From the NCBI RefSeq assembly GCF_006715175.1, contig NZ_VFMQ01000001.1, positions 1,860,001-1,924,000 of the forward strand: a DNA stretch of 64,000 bases. Reading direction: 5' to 3'. Both the position numbers and the translations under genes were made by a program. Below are positions 8,692 through 17,302 of this stretch, piece by piece; within the stretch, counting starts at the first letter, position 1, and each line of letters starts with the position of its first letter. This stretch comes from Curtobacterium citreum (lineage in GTDB: Bacteria; Actinomycetota; Actinomycetes; Actinomycetales; Microbacteriaceae). Under the pieces are notes generated by a model. The model saw only the letters and a program-made list of their open reading frames with translations. It was not told where the DNA came from and did not search any database.

Positions 8692-10032
8692 TCAGGTCAG
8701 GTAGGACAGGTGCGGGAACGTGGACCGCGCGTCCTCGAGCAGGGCGCGGGCGACGCGCACCGAGTCGACGAGCGGGTGGTGCGCGAGGGCGCGGAGGGCG
8801 GCGGCGCGGGAGCCGTGCAGTGCCGCCTCGATGGTCTGCCGTTCGACGTACTTCACGGCGGTCACGGTGCCGAGCCCGAAGTCGGGCACGCGGGCGCCGG
8901 GGACCGGGTGGGCACCGGTCGCGTCGACCGTGCAGGGGACCTCGACGACGGCGTCGTCGTCGAGTCCGGCGAGGGCGCCGCCGTTCCGGACGTTCAGGAT
9001 GAGCCGGGCGCGCTGGTCGTACGCGATGCCGCGCATGAGCGCGAGTGCGACGTCCTCGTAGCCGCCCGAGGTCATGTCCTCGAGGTCGCGGTCGCCCATC
9101 CCGGCGGAGTCGCGGTTCGTCGCCATGTAGGTGGCCTCGCGCTCGTTCCGGCTGTCCTGCCAGGCGTGGAACGGGTGGTCGCACGACGCCGCGGCGGCCC
9201 AGAACCGGTCCTGCTGCTCGACGAGGTACCGCGCCCGGGTGTGCGGGGCGTACTGGTCGGCCTGCAGGACGTCGCGGCGGTAGGCGTAGTAGTGCAGGTA
9301 CTCGTTCGGCAGCGCGCCGAGGGCCTGGATCCACTCGGCACCGAAGAGCTTGCCCTCCTCGAAGGACTCGATCCGCCCGGCGTCGGCGAGGACCTCGGGC
9401 AGCCGGTCGACGCCGTCGACGCGGATCGCGGTGAGCCAGCCGAGGTGGTTCAGGCCCGCGTACTCGAGTTCGACGTCGGGCCCGTGCTGCACGCCGATCG
9501 TGCCGAGTGCTCGACGGGCGAGCCCGATGGGGGAGTCGCAGATGCCGATCACCCGGTGCCCGAGGACCGTGGACATCGCCTCGGTGACGACGCCGGCGGG
9601 GTTCGTGAAGTTGATCACCCAGGCATCAGGCGCCAGGCGCTGGATGGTCCGGGCGAGCGCCATCACCGTGGGGAGCGTGCGGAGGGCGTACGAGATGCCC
9701 CCGAAGCCCACCGTCTCCTGGCCGATCACGCCGTGCGACTGCCCGATGCGCTCGTCCGCCGCACGGCCCTCCATGCCGGCGACGCGGATCGCCGAGAAGA
9801 CGAAGTCGGCGCCGGGCAGCGCTTCCTCGACGTCGGTGTGCACGGAGACGGTCGGCGCGTCCGCGACGCCGTCGGCCTGGTCGGCGAGGATCCGGGCCAT
9901 CGTGGTGAGGCGGGCCGCGTCGACGTCGACGAGGGCGACCTCGGTGACCCGCCCGGGGGCGCGGTCGCGGAGCAGGGCGGAGTACACGAGCGGTGTGCGG
10001 AACCCGCCACCGCCGATCATGACGAGCTTCAC
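8692..10032 (-). CDS. GH4 6-phospho-glycosidase-like enzyme
   Basis: A 446-residue glycoside hydrolase family 4 protein. GH4 enzymes use NAD and a divalent metal in an oxidation-elimination mechanism, often on 6-phosphoglycosides. The N-terminus has the nucleotide-binding GGGGFRTPL. NFTNPAGVVTEA lies near residue 139, the metal Cys in CDSPIG near 165 and the metal His in LNHLGW near 193. The GTG start at 10032 overlaps the deoR stop (GTGA). No PTS component is in the window. Either the substrate is not phosphorylated or the PfkB kinase across the divergent region phosphorylates it. The family call is firm, the substrate is open. Confidence 0.85.
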   Translation of the reverse strand: MKLVMIGGGGFRTPLVYSALLRDRAPGRVTEVALVDVDAARLTTMARILADQADGVADAPTVSVHTDVEEALPGADFVFSAIRVAGMEGRAADERIGQSHGVIGQETVGFGGISYALRTLPTVMALARTIQRLAPDAWVINFTNPAGVVTEAMSTVLGHRVIGICDSPIGLARRALGTIGVQHGPDVELEYAGLNHLGWLTAIRVDGVDRLPEVLADAGRIESFEEGKLFGAEWIQALGALPNEYLHYYAYRRDVLQADQYAPHTRARYLVEQQDRFWAAAASCDHPFHAWQDSRNEREATYMATNRDSAGMGDRDLEDMTSGGYEDVALALMRGIAYDQRARLILNVRNGGALAGLDDDAVVEVPCTVDATGAHPVPGARVPDFGLGTVTAVKYVERQTIEAALHGSRAAALRALAHHPLVDSVRVARALLEDARSTFPHLSYLT

Positions 10033-10796
10033 GTGACGATGACCTCCACGCCGTGCGCGGCGAACGCGGCGGCGACCGGGACCGGCGGTTCGTCGTCGGT
10101 GACGACCCGCACGATCGAGCTGGGCAGGTCGATGCGTGCCGCCCCGGTGCCGGGGAACTTGCTGCTGTCGGCGAGGACGGTGACCTCGTCGCACGCGTCG
10201 GCGATCGCCTGCTTGACGGGGACCTGCGCGATCGTGGTGTCGCGCAGGTCGCCGCTCGCCGAGATCCCGCTGACGCCGAGGAAGGCGTGGTCGGCGCGGA
10301 TCAGGCGGAGCGAGTCGGTGGTCAGGTGCCCCGAGACGCAGTGGTACACGGGGTCGTAGTCGCCCGGCAGGAGCACGAGGTGCGTCGCGGGGGCGTCCTT
10401 GAGGGCCTCGAACACCGCCATGTTCGCGGTGATGACGGTGATCGGCCGCCCGCGCAGCAGGAGCGCGAGCTGGAGCACGGTCGTGCCGATGTCGAGCACG
10501 ACGGTGTGCCCGTCCTCGACCAGCTCGGCCGCGGCCCGGGCGATCCTGGCCTTCGCGTCACGGTTCACGGTCTCGACCTCCGGGAAGGGGGCGTCGCCCT
10601 CGTGCGGGTCCGCCAGGACGGCGCCGCCCCGGGTCCGACGGAGCAGTCCGGCCTCGTCGAGCCGCTGCAGGTCGCGGCGGATCGTGGCGATGCTCGACCC
10701 CGTCGCCTCGGCGAGGTCGGTCACCGACGCCGCCCGTGCCGCCCGCAGGTGGTCGAGGATCGCGATGTCCCGGATGTCCTTCATGCCGAGCAGCAT
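10029..10796 (-). CDS. DeoR/GlpR-family transcriptional regulator
   Basis: About 255 residues. The N-terminal winged HTH (ILDHLRAARAASVTDLAEAT, then SSIATIRRDLQRLDEAGLLR) is typical of DeoR, and the C-terminal sugar-phosphate sensor domain includes VLDIGTTVLQLA and LADSSKF. Possible starts are TTG 10805, ATG 10796 and ATG 10784; 10796 is used because GAAG lies at a reasonable distance. It heads the deoR-GH4-GH38 operon and faces the PfkB-ABC transporter operon. It therefore probably represses both directions from the shared region at 10797-10904, with a sugar phosphate as inducer. Confidence 0.88.
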   Translation of the reverse strand: MLLGMKDIRDIAILDHLRAARAASVTDLAEATGSSIATIRRDLQRLDEAGLLRRTRGGAVLADPHEGDAPFPEVETVNRDAKARIARAAAELVEDGHTVVLDIGTTVLQLALLLRGRPITVITANMAVFEALKDAPATHLVLLPGDYDPVYHCVSGHLTTDSLRLIRADHAFLGVSGISASGDLRDTTIAQVPVKQAIADACDEVTVLADSSKFPGTGAARIDLPSSIVRVVTDDEPPVPVAAAFAAHGVEVIVT

Positions 10797-10818
10797 ACCG
10801 ATCAACTTCGCTCAGAAC

Positions 10819-10883
10819 GCAAGCATGAACGAACAAAAAGTTGCTTGCTCTTGATCGATCGGTGTTGTAGCTTCCACAACACC
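10819..10883. promoter_or_regulatory. Divergent control region with two inverted repeats
   Basis: Two clean dyads lie between deoR and the PfkB kinase. The first is GCAAGCA (10819-10825) with TGCTTGC (10842-10848). The second is GGTGTTGT (10861-10868) with ACAACACC (10876-10883), with a 7-base centre. A weak promoter for the plus direction, TTGCTT (10841-10846) and TTGTAG (10865-10870), is overlapped by both. This is where a regulator would block transcription. That DeoR is that regulator is inference from position. Confidence 0.6.
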
Positions 10884-10904
10884 ACCAGAGCCGACGGAGA
10901 TCCG

Positions 10905-11909
10905 ATGGACGATCGAACGCACCGCAGCACCGACGCCGGCGTGCTCGTCGCGGGCCAGCTGTTCTTCGACGCCGTCTTCGCCGACCTGCCCCAGGCCCCC
11001 GTGCCCGGGCAGGAGGTCTGGACACCGCACTTCGGCTGGACCCCCGGCGGCATCGCCAACTTCGCGATCGCCGCAGCCCGGCTCGGCGCGTCCACGGACG
11101 TCTGCGCCGCGGTCGGCGACGACGACCTGTCGGGGCTCTGCCGCGCGGCCCTCGTCCGCGAGGGGATCGGCACGGCGCTCCTCCGGGAGGTCGCCGGGTG
11201 GGCGCTCCCGGTCAGCGCGTGCATCGACCACGACGGCGACCGCGCGATCGTCACCGGCGGGACCCCCACACCGCTCGCGCTGCCCGACCTGCTCCCGCCG
11301 ACGGGCGGTCGCGTCGCGGCCCTGCACGTCGACGCGTCCACCGCCGAGTGGGTCCGCGGGAGTGCCGACCGCGGCCTGCGGGTCTTCGCGGACGTCGGAT
11401 GGGACCCGACCGGCGCCTGGGACCCCGCGCTCCTCGACGCGATCGACGGTGCGTACGCCTTCACCCCGAACGCGCACGAGGCCCTCGCCTACACGCGCAC
11501 CGACGACCCGGTCCGTGCCGCGCGCCTGCTCGCCGAGCGGGTGCCCCTCGCCGTCGTGACGCTCGGCGCCGACGGCGTGGTCGCGGTCGACTCGTCCACC
11601 GGGGAGCAGGTCGTCGTGCCGCCGGTCCGGGTCCGCGCCGTGGACAGCACCGGCGCCGGTGACGTGTTCTGCGCGGCCCTCGCCGTCGGGACGCTCGCCG
11701 AGCTGCCGCTCCGCGAGCGCATCGACCTCGCCGCGCTCGTCGCGGCGATCACCGTCTCGCGACCGGGCGGCGCCGCAGGCGCGCCCCGACGCGCCGAACT
11801 CGCCCCGTGGCTGGCCGCCAACCCGGCCGCCGCGGACCCGGACCGGTACGGCTTCGTCACCACGAGCCTCCCGTCGGTCCTCGCCGGACCGGCGATCCGG
11901 ACCCCCTGA
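10905..11909 (+). CDS. PfkB-family sugar kinase
   Basis: A 334-residue ribokinase-like kinase. Signature 1 region is GWTPGGIANFAIAAARLGA and signature 2 is DSTGAGDVFCAALAVG near residue 250, with the catalytic Asp. ACGGAGA precedes the ATG. It is the first gene of the plus-strand operon with the ABC importer and is divergent from deoR-GH4-GH38. The context suggests it phosphorylates a sugar released from, or carried on, the imported glycoside. Its product could be the DeoR inducer or the GH4 substrate. Confidence 0.87.
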   Translation: MDDRTHRSTDAGVLVAGQLFFDAVFADLPQAPVPGQEVWTPHFGWTPGGIANFAIAAARLGASTDVCAAVGDDDLSGLCRAALVREGIGTALLREVAGWALPVSACIDHDGDRAIVTGGTPTPLALPDLLPPTGGRVAALHVDASTAEWVRGSADRGLRVFADVGWDPTGAWDPALLDAIDGAYAFTPNAHEALAYTRTDDPVRAARLLAERVPLAVVTLGADGVVAVDSSTGEQVVVPPVRVRAVDSTGAGDVFCAALAVGTLAELPLRERIDLAALVAAITVSRPGGAAGAPRRAELAPWLAANPAAADPDRYGFVTTSLPSVLAGPAIRTP

Positions 11910-11959
11910 CCCACCCGCACCACCGCACCCGCTCCCTTCCCCCGACCCCAGGAGACCCC

Positions 11960-13225
11960 ATGCGCACCACCACGAAGCGTCGCCGCACCGCCGCGGTCCT
12001 CGCCACCGCGGTCGCGGCCGCCCTCGTCCTCACCGGCTGCACGGCCGGATCATCGGCCTCGACCGGCAAGCTCACCGCCTGGCTCTGGCCCGGCGCCGTC
12101 GGCGACTCGGTCGTGTCGAACGCCAAGAAGGAGTTCGCGTCCGACAAGCTCCAGGTCAACGTGATCGGCGGCGACTTCAAGCAGAAGCTCGTCACGACCT
12201 TCACCGGCAAGACGAACATCCCGTCGGTCACCGGCGTCAAGGGCGAGGACATGCCCTACTTCCTGCAGCAGTCGAGCCTGTTCACCGACCTGAAGGACCT
12301 CGTCCCCGCGTCGTACCTGGCGCAGTTCCCGAAGTGGAAGCTGGCCGAGGCCACGACCGCCGACGGCAAGCTCATCGGCATCCCGACCGACATCGGCCCG
12401 TCCGCGCTGTTCTACCGCGAGGACGTGCTGGCGAAGGCCGGACTCCCGAGCGACCCGGCCGCCGTCGCCGACGCGACGAGCACCTGGGACAAGTACTTCG
12501 CCTTCGGCAAGGAGCTCAAGGCCAAGACGGGCGCCTCGCTCGAGGTGTCCATGGGCGACGTGTTCTCGTGGTCGATGGCGCAGGCCGACAGCGGCTTCGT
12601 GAGCGGGTCGGGGAAGTTCACCGGCGACGACGCGACCGTGAAGGAAGCGTGGGACCGTGCGGTCACCGCGAAGCAGGACGGTGTCGTCGCGGGCATCGAG
12701 GACGGCAGCCCGGACTGGGCGTCGGCGGTGAACCAGGGCAAGCTCCCGACCGTGATCGGGGCCGCCTGGCACGCCGGTGACATCAAGAGTGCCGCACCGG
12801 ACACCTCGGGCAAGTGGCGGGTCACGGCCACCCCCGGCGGCCCGGGCAACGCCGGCGGCTCGTTCCTCACCATCCCGGCGTCGACCGCCGACAAGAAGAC
12901 CGCGCTCAAGGTCATCGAGGCCATGGTCGCCCCGTCCGCCCAGGCGACGACCTACAGCCAGGTCGGCAACTTCCCGTCCTCGTCGAAGGCGCTCACCGAG
13001 TCGGCCCTCACGAGCGGGGACACGTTCTTCGGCGGGCAGGACACGGTCTCGGTGTTCCGGGAGTCGATCGCGTCGATGCCGACGAAGTACACCAGCCCGT
13101 ACGACGCGCAGGTCGGCGCGCCGTACCTGACCGAGCTGACGAACGTCCAGGGCGGCAAGGACCCCGACCAGGCGTGGAACGACGCCGTCAAGGCCGCGAA
13201 GGCCGCGCTGGAGTCAGCGAAGTGA
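11960..13225 (+). CDS. ABC transporter sugar-binding lipoprotein (CUT1-type)
   Basis: A 421-residue extracellular solute-binding protein family 1. A basic N-terminus and hydrophobic segment end in the lipobox LVLTGC with Cys27 as the lipidation site. The mature part starts KLTAWLWPGAVGDS and has the family's IPTDIGPSALFYREDVLAKAG block. An AGGAG-type site (CAGGAGACCCC) precedes the ATG. The stop overlaps the GTG of the first permease. It binds the substrate outside the membrane and delivers it to the two permeases that follow. No ATPase gene is in the operon, so a shared MsmK-like ATPase encoded elsewhere is expected. Confidence 0.92.
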   Translation: MRTTTKRRRTAAVLATAVAAALVLTGCTAGSSASTGKLTAWLWPGAVGDSVVSNAKKEFASDKLQVNVIGGDFKQKLVTTFTGKTNIPSVTGVKGEDMPYFLQQSSLFTDLKDLVPASYLAQFPKWKLAEATTADGKLIGIPTDIGPSALFYREDVLAKAGLPSDPAAVADATSTWDKYFAFGKELKAKTGASLEVSMGDVFSWSMAQADSGFVSGSGKFTGDDATVKEAWDRAVTAKQDGVVAGIEDGSPDWASAVNQGKLPTVIGAAWHAGDIKSAAPDTSGKWRVTATPGGPGNAGGSFLTIPASTADKKTALKVIEAMVAPSAQATTYSQVGNFPSSSKALTESALTSGDTFFGGQDTVSVFRESIASMPTKYTSPYDAQVGAPYLTELTNVQGGKDPDQAWNDAVKAAKAALESAK

Positions 13226-14178
13226 CGACGACCGTCGCGCCGTCGCTCGCGGGGCCGGGCCAGCAGACCCGGCCCCGCCGGCGGGGCCTCCGCCGCACCT
13301 GGCCGATGTACCTGGCGGTCGCGCCGTTCTTCGTCCTGTTCATCGCGTTCGGCCTGTACCCGACGCTCTACTCGCTCGTGCTGTCGTTCCAGGACTGGAA
13401 CGGGCTGGGGGACCCGACGTGGGTCGGGCTCGAGAACTTCCAGAAGCTGTTCGCCGACCCGACCTTCTACCTGTCGATCCGGAACACCTTCGTCATCTTC
13501 GCCCTGTCGACCTTCCCGATGCTCGTCATCGCGATCGCCGTCGCCGCCATGCTCAACAACGCCGTCCGCTTCAGCACGGCGTTCCGGATCGCCTACTTCG
13601 TGCCGAACATCACCTCGGTCGTCGCGATGGCGGTGCTGTTCGGGTCGATCTTCGGCCAGAACTTCGGGCTCGCGAACACGCTGCTGCAGGGGATCGGGCT
13701 GCCCGCCGTGCCGTGGCTGTCGACCCCGCTCGGGATCCAGGTCACGGTGTCGCTGCTCATCACGTACCAGTGGACCGGGTACAACGCGATCATCTTCCTC
13801 GCGGGCATGCAGTCGATCGGCGCCGAGGTCTACGAGGCCGCGAAGATCGACGGTGCCGGTGCCTTCCGGAGCTTCTTCTCGATCACGCTGCCGCTCCTGC
13901 GCCCGACCGTCATCTTCGTGCTCGTCGTGAGCACCATCACGGGCCTGCAGAGCTTCACCGAGGCGCAGGTCCTCACCACGACGGCCGGCTCGACGAACAG
14001 CGGTGGTGCGGGGCAGGGCGGCCTGACGATGGTCCTGTACTTCTACCAGCAGGCCTTCGGCTTCAACCGCTTCGGCTACGGCGCCGCCATCGCGTGGGGC
14101 GTGTTCCTCATCGTCGTCGTGTTCACGATCATCAGCTGGCGCTTCACCGCCGGCCGCAAGGAAGAGGCGCGCTCGTGA
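13222..14178 (+). CDS. ABC sugar permease, inner-membrane subunit 1
   Basis: A 318-residue MalF/UgpA-like permease with six expected helices. The N-terminal helix is MYLAVAPFFVLFIAFGLYP and the EAA loop that docks the ATPase is EAAKIDGAG near residue 212. Its GTG start overlaps the binding-protein stop (GTGA), and its own stop overlaps the next GTG. It forms the heterodimeric channel with the following permease. Confidence 0.92.
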   Translation: MTTTVAPSLAGPGQQTRPRRRGLRRTWPMYLAVAPFFVLFIAFGLYPTLYSLVLSFQDWNGLGDPTWVGLENFQKLFADPTFYLSIRNTFVIFALSTFPMLVIAIAVAAMLNNAVRFSTAFRIAYFVPNITSVVAMAVLFGSIFGQNFGLANTLLQGIGLPAVPWLSTPLGIQVTVSLLITYQWTGYNAIIFLAGMQSIGAEVYEAAKIDGAGAFRSFFSITLPLLRPTVIFVLVVSTITGLQSFTEAQVLTTTAGSTNSGGAGQGGLTMVLYFYQQAFGFNRFGYGAAIAWGVFLIVVVFTIISWRFTAGRKEEARS

Positions 14179-15065
14179 CCGTCCTGACCCGCCCGGACAC
14201 CGCCGCCCCGGCGACCCGGACCACCGTCACCCGCCGCCGCCGTCGCGGCCCGGGAGCGTCCCGCGTCGTGCTCTACACGCTGCTCACCATCGGCGCCGTG
14301 GTCTCGGTCTTCCCGCTGTACTGGCTGTTCGTGATGGCGAGCAACACCACGAGCGACATCTACAAGTCGCCGCCCGTGTTCGTCCCCGGACCCTGGCTGT
14401 TCCAGAACATCGGCGAGGTGTTCCAGAAGATCGACTTCGGTGGGGCGCTCCTCAACACGGTGATCGTCTCGGTCAGCGTCACGGTGCTCGTGCTGTTCTT
14501 CGACTCGCTCGCCGCGTTCACCTTCGCGAAGTTCGACTTCCCGTTCCGGAAGACCCTGTTCACGATCGTCCTGGTGACGTTCATGCTGCCGATGCAGCTG
14601 TCGATCATCCCGCAGTTCATCACCATGACGAACCTCGGCTGGGTGGGGCACCTGCAGGCGCTCATCGTCCCGGCCGCGGCGAACGCCTTCGGCATCTTCT
14701 GGCTCCGGCAGTACATCCTGTCGAGCATCCCCGACGAGCTCCTCGACGCCGCGGTCATCGACGGCGCCGGGTTCTTCCGGCAGTGGTGGACCGTCTGCAT
14801 CCCGCTCATCCGGCCGGGTCTGGGCTTCCTCGGGATCTTCACGTTCATCGGCTCGTGGAACGACTACCTCTGGCCGCTCATCGTGCTGAACGACCCGAAC
14901 CACCTGACCCTCCAGGTCGCCATGGCACAGCTGAACACGACGTTCGCGAACAACTACAGCATGGTGATGGCCGGCGCACTGCTCTCCGTGCTGCCCCTGC
15001 TCGTGGTGTTCCTGATCGGTGCGCGGCAGTTCATCGGCGACATCGCGAAGGGCGCGATCAAGTGA
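14175..15065 (+). CDS. ABC sugar permease, inner-membrane subunit 2
   Basis: A 296-residue MalG/UgpE-like permease. An Arg-rich N-terminal tail (TRRRRRGPG) leads to the first helix, and the EAA-type loop reads DAAVIDGAGFFRQWWTV near residue 195. The C-terminus GDIAKGAIK is typical of the family. Its GTG overlaps the previous stop. It completes the importer; no ABC ATPase follows, as in many actinobacterial sugar operons that share one ATPase. Confidence 0.92.
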   Translation: MTVLTRPDTAAPATRTTVTRRRRRGPGASRVVLYTLLTIGAVVSVFPLYWLFVMASNTTSDIYKSPPVFVPGPWLFQNIGEVFQKIDFGGALLNTVIVSVSVTVLVLFFDSLAAFTFAKFDFPFRKTLFTIVLVTFMLPMQLSIIPQFITMTNLGWVGHLQALIVPAAANAFGIFWLRQYILSSIPDELLDAAVIDGAGFFRQWWTVCIPLIRPGLGFLGIFTFIGSWNDYLWPLIVLNDPNHLTLQVAMAQLNTTFANNYSMVMAGALLSVLPLLVVFLIGARQFIGDIAKGAIK

Positions 15066-15202
15066 CCGCCTGCGCGGCCGGGCACTGACCACCTGACCGC
15101 CCGGGCCGTTCCTGGCCGGGACCGCACCCGGTCGCCCGTCGGTACCGTGGTGGACGGACCTGCCGGTGCACGGGGCGCTCGGCAGCGGCAAGGGGGATCC
15201 AC

Positions 15203-15844
15203 ATGTCCGTCACGACCACACTCACCCGGACGGCCGCCGCGCTCGTCGTCGCCGTCGCACTCACCGGGTGCGCCGGTCCGGCACCCGCGGGGCAGCGCTC
15301 TGCGGCCGTCCGGCCGACCGCCAGCGCGACGCCCACCACGGCGCCGAGCCCGAGCACGCCGACCGCCGTCGCGTCGCGCGACCTCCGGTTCGAGGACGGC
15401 GACGCGCTGTCCGCGAGCGCGCTGCCCGCGTTCGCGCTCGAGGTCTCCGCGCTCGACGGCTGGACGCAGACCGGCGAGGACCCGAGCGCCGGGTCCCGCG
15501 AGTACACGAACGCGGCCGGCTCGGTCGCGAACATCACCCAGCAGCGGGTCACCGACCTCGACCCCACGGCGGGGGACCGCGCCGCCACGGAGCGGATGTT
15601 CACGGCGTCGGGTGCGCCGGTCGAGCGGCTCGAGGAGCAGCTCCTGCCCACCGCGACCGGCGGCACGGCGCAGTTCCTGTCCGTCGCGTCGCAGGACTCC
15701 GACGGGTCGTGGTCGGCGACGGTGGCGCGGGCGTTCGCGAAGCCGGGCATCGTGCTCGTCGTCCGGGTGCGCACCACCTCGCAGGAGGCGCTCCGCCCCG
15801 ACCTGCACGACGTGCTCGTCGCGGCGAAGGTCGTCGTGGCGTAG
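15203..15844 (+). CDS. Hypothetical lipoprotein
   Basis: A 213-residue exported protein with a clear lipobox (ALTGC, Cys23), then a Pro/Thr/Ser-rich linker to about residue 50 and a globular domain (ALEVSALDGWTQTGEDPSAG to the end). AAGGGG precedes the ATG at a proper distance. No family is recognised. It follows the ABC operon by 137 bp but shows no functional link, and converges on the FNT channel gene across a long palindromic terminator. Confidence 0.75.
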   Translation: MSVTTTLTRTAAALVVAVALTGCAGPAPAGQRSAAVRPTASATPTTAPSPSTPTAVASRDLRFEDGDALSASALPAFALEVSALDGWTQTGEDPSAGSREYTNAAGSVANITQQRVTDLDPTAGDRAATERMFTASGAPVERLEEQLLPTATGGTAQFLSVASQDSDGSWSATVARAFAKPGIVLVVRVRTTSQEALRPDLHDVLVAAKVVVA

Positions 15845-15886
15845 CCGCACCGACATCCGTTGCGCCGGTCGCGTGGCCGGCGCCAC

Positions 15887-15934
15887 ACCGGACGGGAGGA
15901 TCGTGGCGGAACCGCCACGATCCTCCCGTCCGGT
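15887..15934. repeat. Dispersed palindrome family A, perfect copy
   Basis: A 48-bp inverted repeat with perfect 23-bp arms and a 2-base AA centre. The left arm begins ACCGGACGGGAGGATCGTGG and the right arm ends CGATCCTCCCGTCCGGT. It fills the gap between the convergent lipoprotein and FNT genes, so it can act as a bidirectional terminator. Related copies are at 16937, 24945, 29003 and 33209. Confidence 0.85.
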
Positions 15935-15952
15935 TCCGGGTCGCGCCCGACG

Positions 15953-16801
15953 TCAGCCGTCGTCGCGCTCGCGCGCGGACCGCGCCGGGTCGGACGGGGC
16001 GTCCCGACGCCGCGAACGGAGGAGGTCGGCGGACCGCACGAGCCGCAGCGCCGTGACGAGGACGAGGCCGCCGAGGACGTTGAACAGCAGCGTCCAGCCG
16101 GACCACGCGGCCCACTGCCCGTAGGACAGCTCCGCTCCCGCCTGGATCGCCCCGAACACCAGGAGCGAGTCGAGGATCGAGTGGAAGAGCTGCAGGCCGG
16201 ACAGCAGGAAGCCACCGACGACGGCGGCGACGATCTTCGCCGGGTCCGAGTCGGTGCCCTGCTGCATCCTCGTGACGAGCGTGATCGTGCTGCCGCCGAG
16301 CACGGCGAGGACGGCGGTCTGCAGGCCGAAGGGCGCCTCGACGTAGTGCCGACCGGCCTCGACGAGCTCGCCGTGCCACTGCGGGAACGCCTGCACGACG
16401 AGCCACATCACGACCCACCCGCCGGCGAGGTTGGCGAGCAGGGTGCCGACCCACAGCCGGAGCAGCTGACCGACCGTGCCCTCCCGGGCGATGAGGGCCG
16501 TGATGGGAACGAGGAAGTTCTCGGTGAAGAGCTCGCTGTGCGCCAGGTAGAGCGCGATGAGCCCGATGCTGAACGCCAGGCCCGCGAGGAGGTGGCTGTC
16601 GGTCTCGTGCAGGACGGCGAGGTACCCCATCACCCCGAGGCCGATCTCCAGTCCGCCCGCGAAGCCGGTCGTCAGCACGACCCGGGTCGTGCGCTGCAGG
16701 CGTTCGGCGCCCTCCTCGACGATCGCGTCGAAGGACTCGTGGATCTCGTCCTCCACCGGGGCGTCGCTGCTGCCGACCTCGCGGCGTCTGTCGTCGGTCA
16801 C
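15953..16801 (-). CDS. Formate/nitrite transporter (FNT/FocA) family channel
   Basis: A 282-residue membrane protein of the FNT family, which passes formate, nitrite or similar small anions as a pentamer. A hydrophilic acidic N-terminus (DAPVEDEIHESFDAIVEEG) precedes six helices, with LAHSELFTENFLVPI near residue 100 and STITLVTRMQQGTDSD near 190. The GTG at 16801 is chosen because the upstream in-frame extension is unlike the family. It is a single gene; the extended charged N-terminus suggests the FocA-like branch common in actinobacteria. Confidence 0.85.
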   Translation of the reverse strand: MTDDRRREVGSSDAPVEDEIHESFDAIVEEGAERLQRTTRVVLTTGFAGGLEIGLGVMGYLAVLHETDSHLLAGLAFSIGLIALYLAHSELFTENFLVPITALIAREGTVGQLLRLWVGTLLANLAGGWVVMWLVVQAFPQWHGELVEAGRHYVEAPFGLQTAVLAVLGGSTITLVTRMQQGTDSDPAKIVAAVVGGFLLSGLQLFHSILDSLLVFGAIQAGAELSYGQWAAWSGWTLLFNVLGGLVLVTALRLVRSADLLRSRRRDAPSDPARSARERDDG

Positions 16802-16896
16802 CGGTCCGACGCTAGCCCCGTCGACCCCGCTCCGGCGACGGTGCGCGCAGCGGCGGGGGACGCGGACCTGTCGGACGCGCGGCACGACCGACCGGT

Positions 16897-16918
16897 CTGA
16901 GCCGAGCGCTCGGCTCAG
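16897..16918. promoter_or_regulatory. 22-bp perfect palindrome in the 501-bp divergent gap
   Basis: Half-site CTGAGCCGAGC followed directly by its complement GCTCGGCTCAG, with no loop. It lies 96 bp upstream of the FNT start, and the whole gap 16802-17302 separates FNT from the glycosyltransferase. It looks like a dimer binding site. The rest of the gap holds a repeat half-copy (16937-16957), a TTGCG/CGCAA dyad around 17015-17031 and the untranslated leader of the glycosyltransferase, whose promoter I could not place. Confidence 0.5.
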
Positions 16919-16936
16919 CAGGGACGAGGCGGACGC

Positions 16937-16957
16937 GCCACGATCCTCCCGTCCGGT
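16937..16957. repeat. Half copy of palindrome family A
   Basis: One arm only: CCACGATCCTCCCGTCCGGT matches the right arm of the repeat at 15912-15934, but no matching left arm precedes it. It lies in the divergent gap between FNT and the glycosyltransferase, unlike the full copies, which sit at 3' ends. Probably a decayed copy. Confidence 0.6.
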
Positions 16958-17302
16958 GTGAGCTGGGTGTCCACCGGACGTGACCGGTCGGCACCGATCC
17001 GCGTCCTGACGGGGTTGCGCGATCCCGCAATGCGGATTCCCCGCGCTTGTGGGGTACGCGGACCCGAGAGTACGTTCAGCGTGACGAGATCACTCAGGGG
17101 CGAGTGGTCACCCGTTCCCTCCTGGTCGGTCGTCGTCACCTGTTCCCTCGGTCACGACCGCTGCCGACCCAGCCTCGTCGAGCTCTGCGTCCTCCCGATC
17201 GCCGTGCGTCCCGTGCTGCCCGCACGCGGCGCTGCGCCGTGCTGCCCACCCAGCGGCCGACCCGTACCCGACCCGAACACCCGCACGAAGGACCCGAACC
17301 TC

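Noticed and set aside
5470..10359. A very long open frame on the plus strand through the glycosidase genes
   Set aside because: It is antisense to the GH38 and GH4 genes, which have complete family motifs. Its composition is Val/Arg/Asp/Glu/Gly-rich, as expected from reading high-GC genes backwards.
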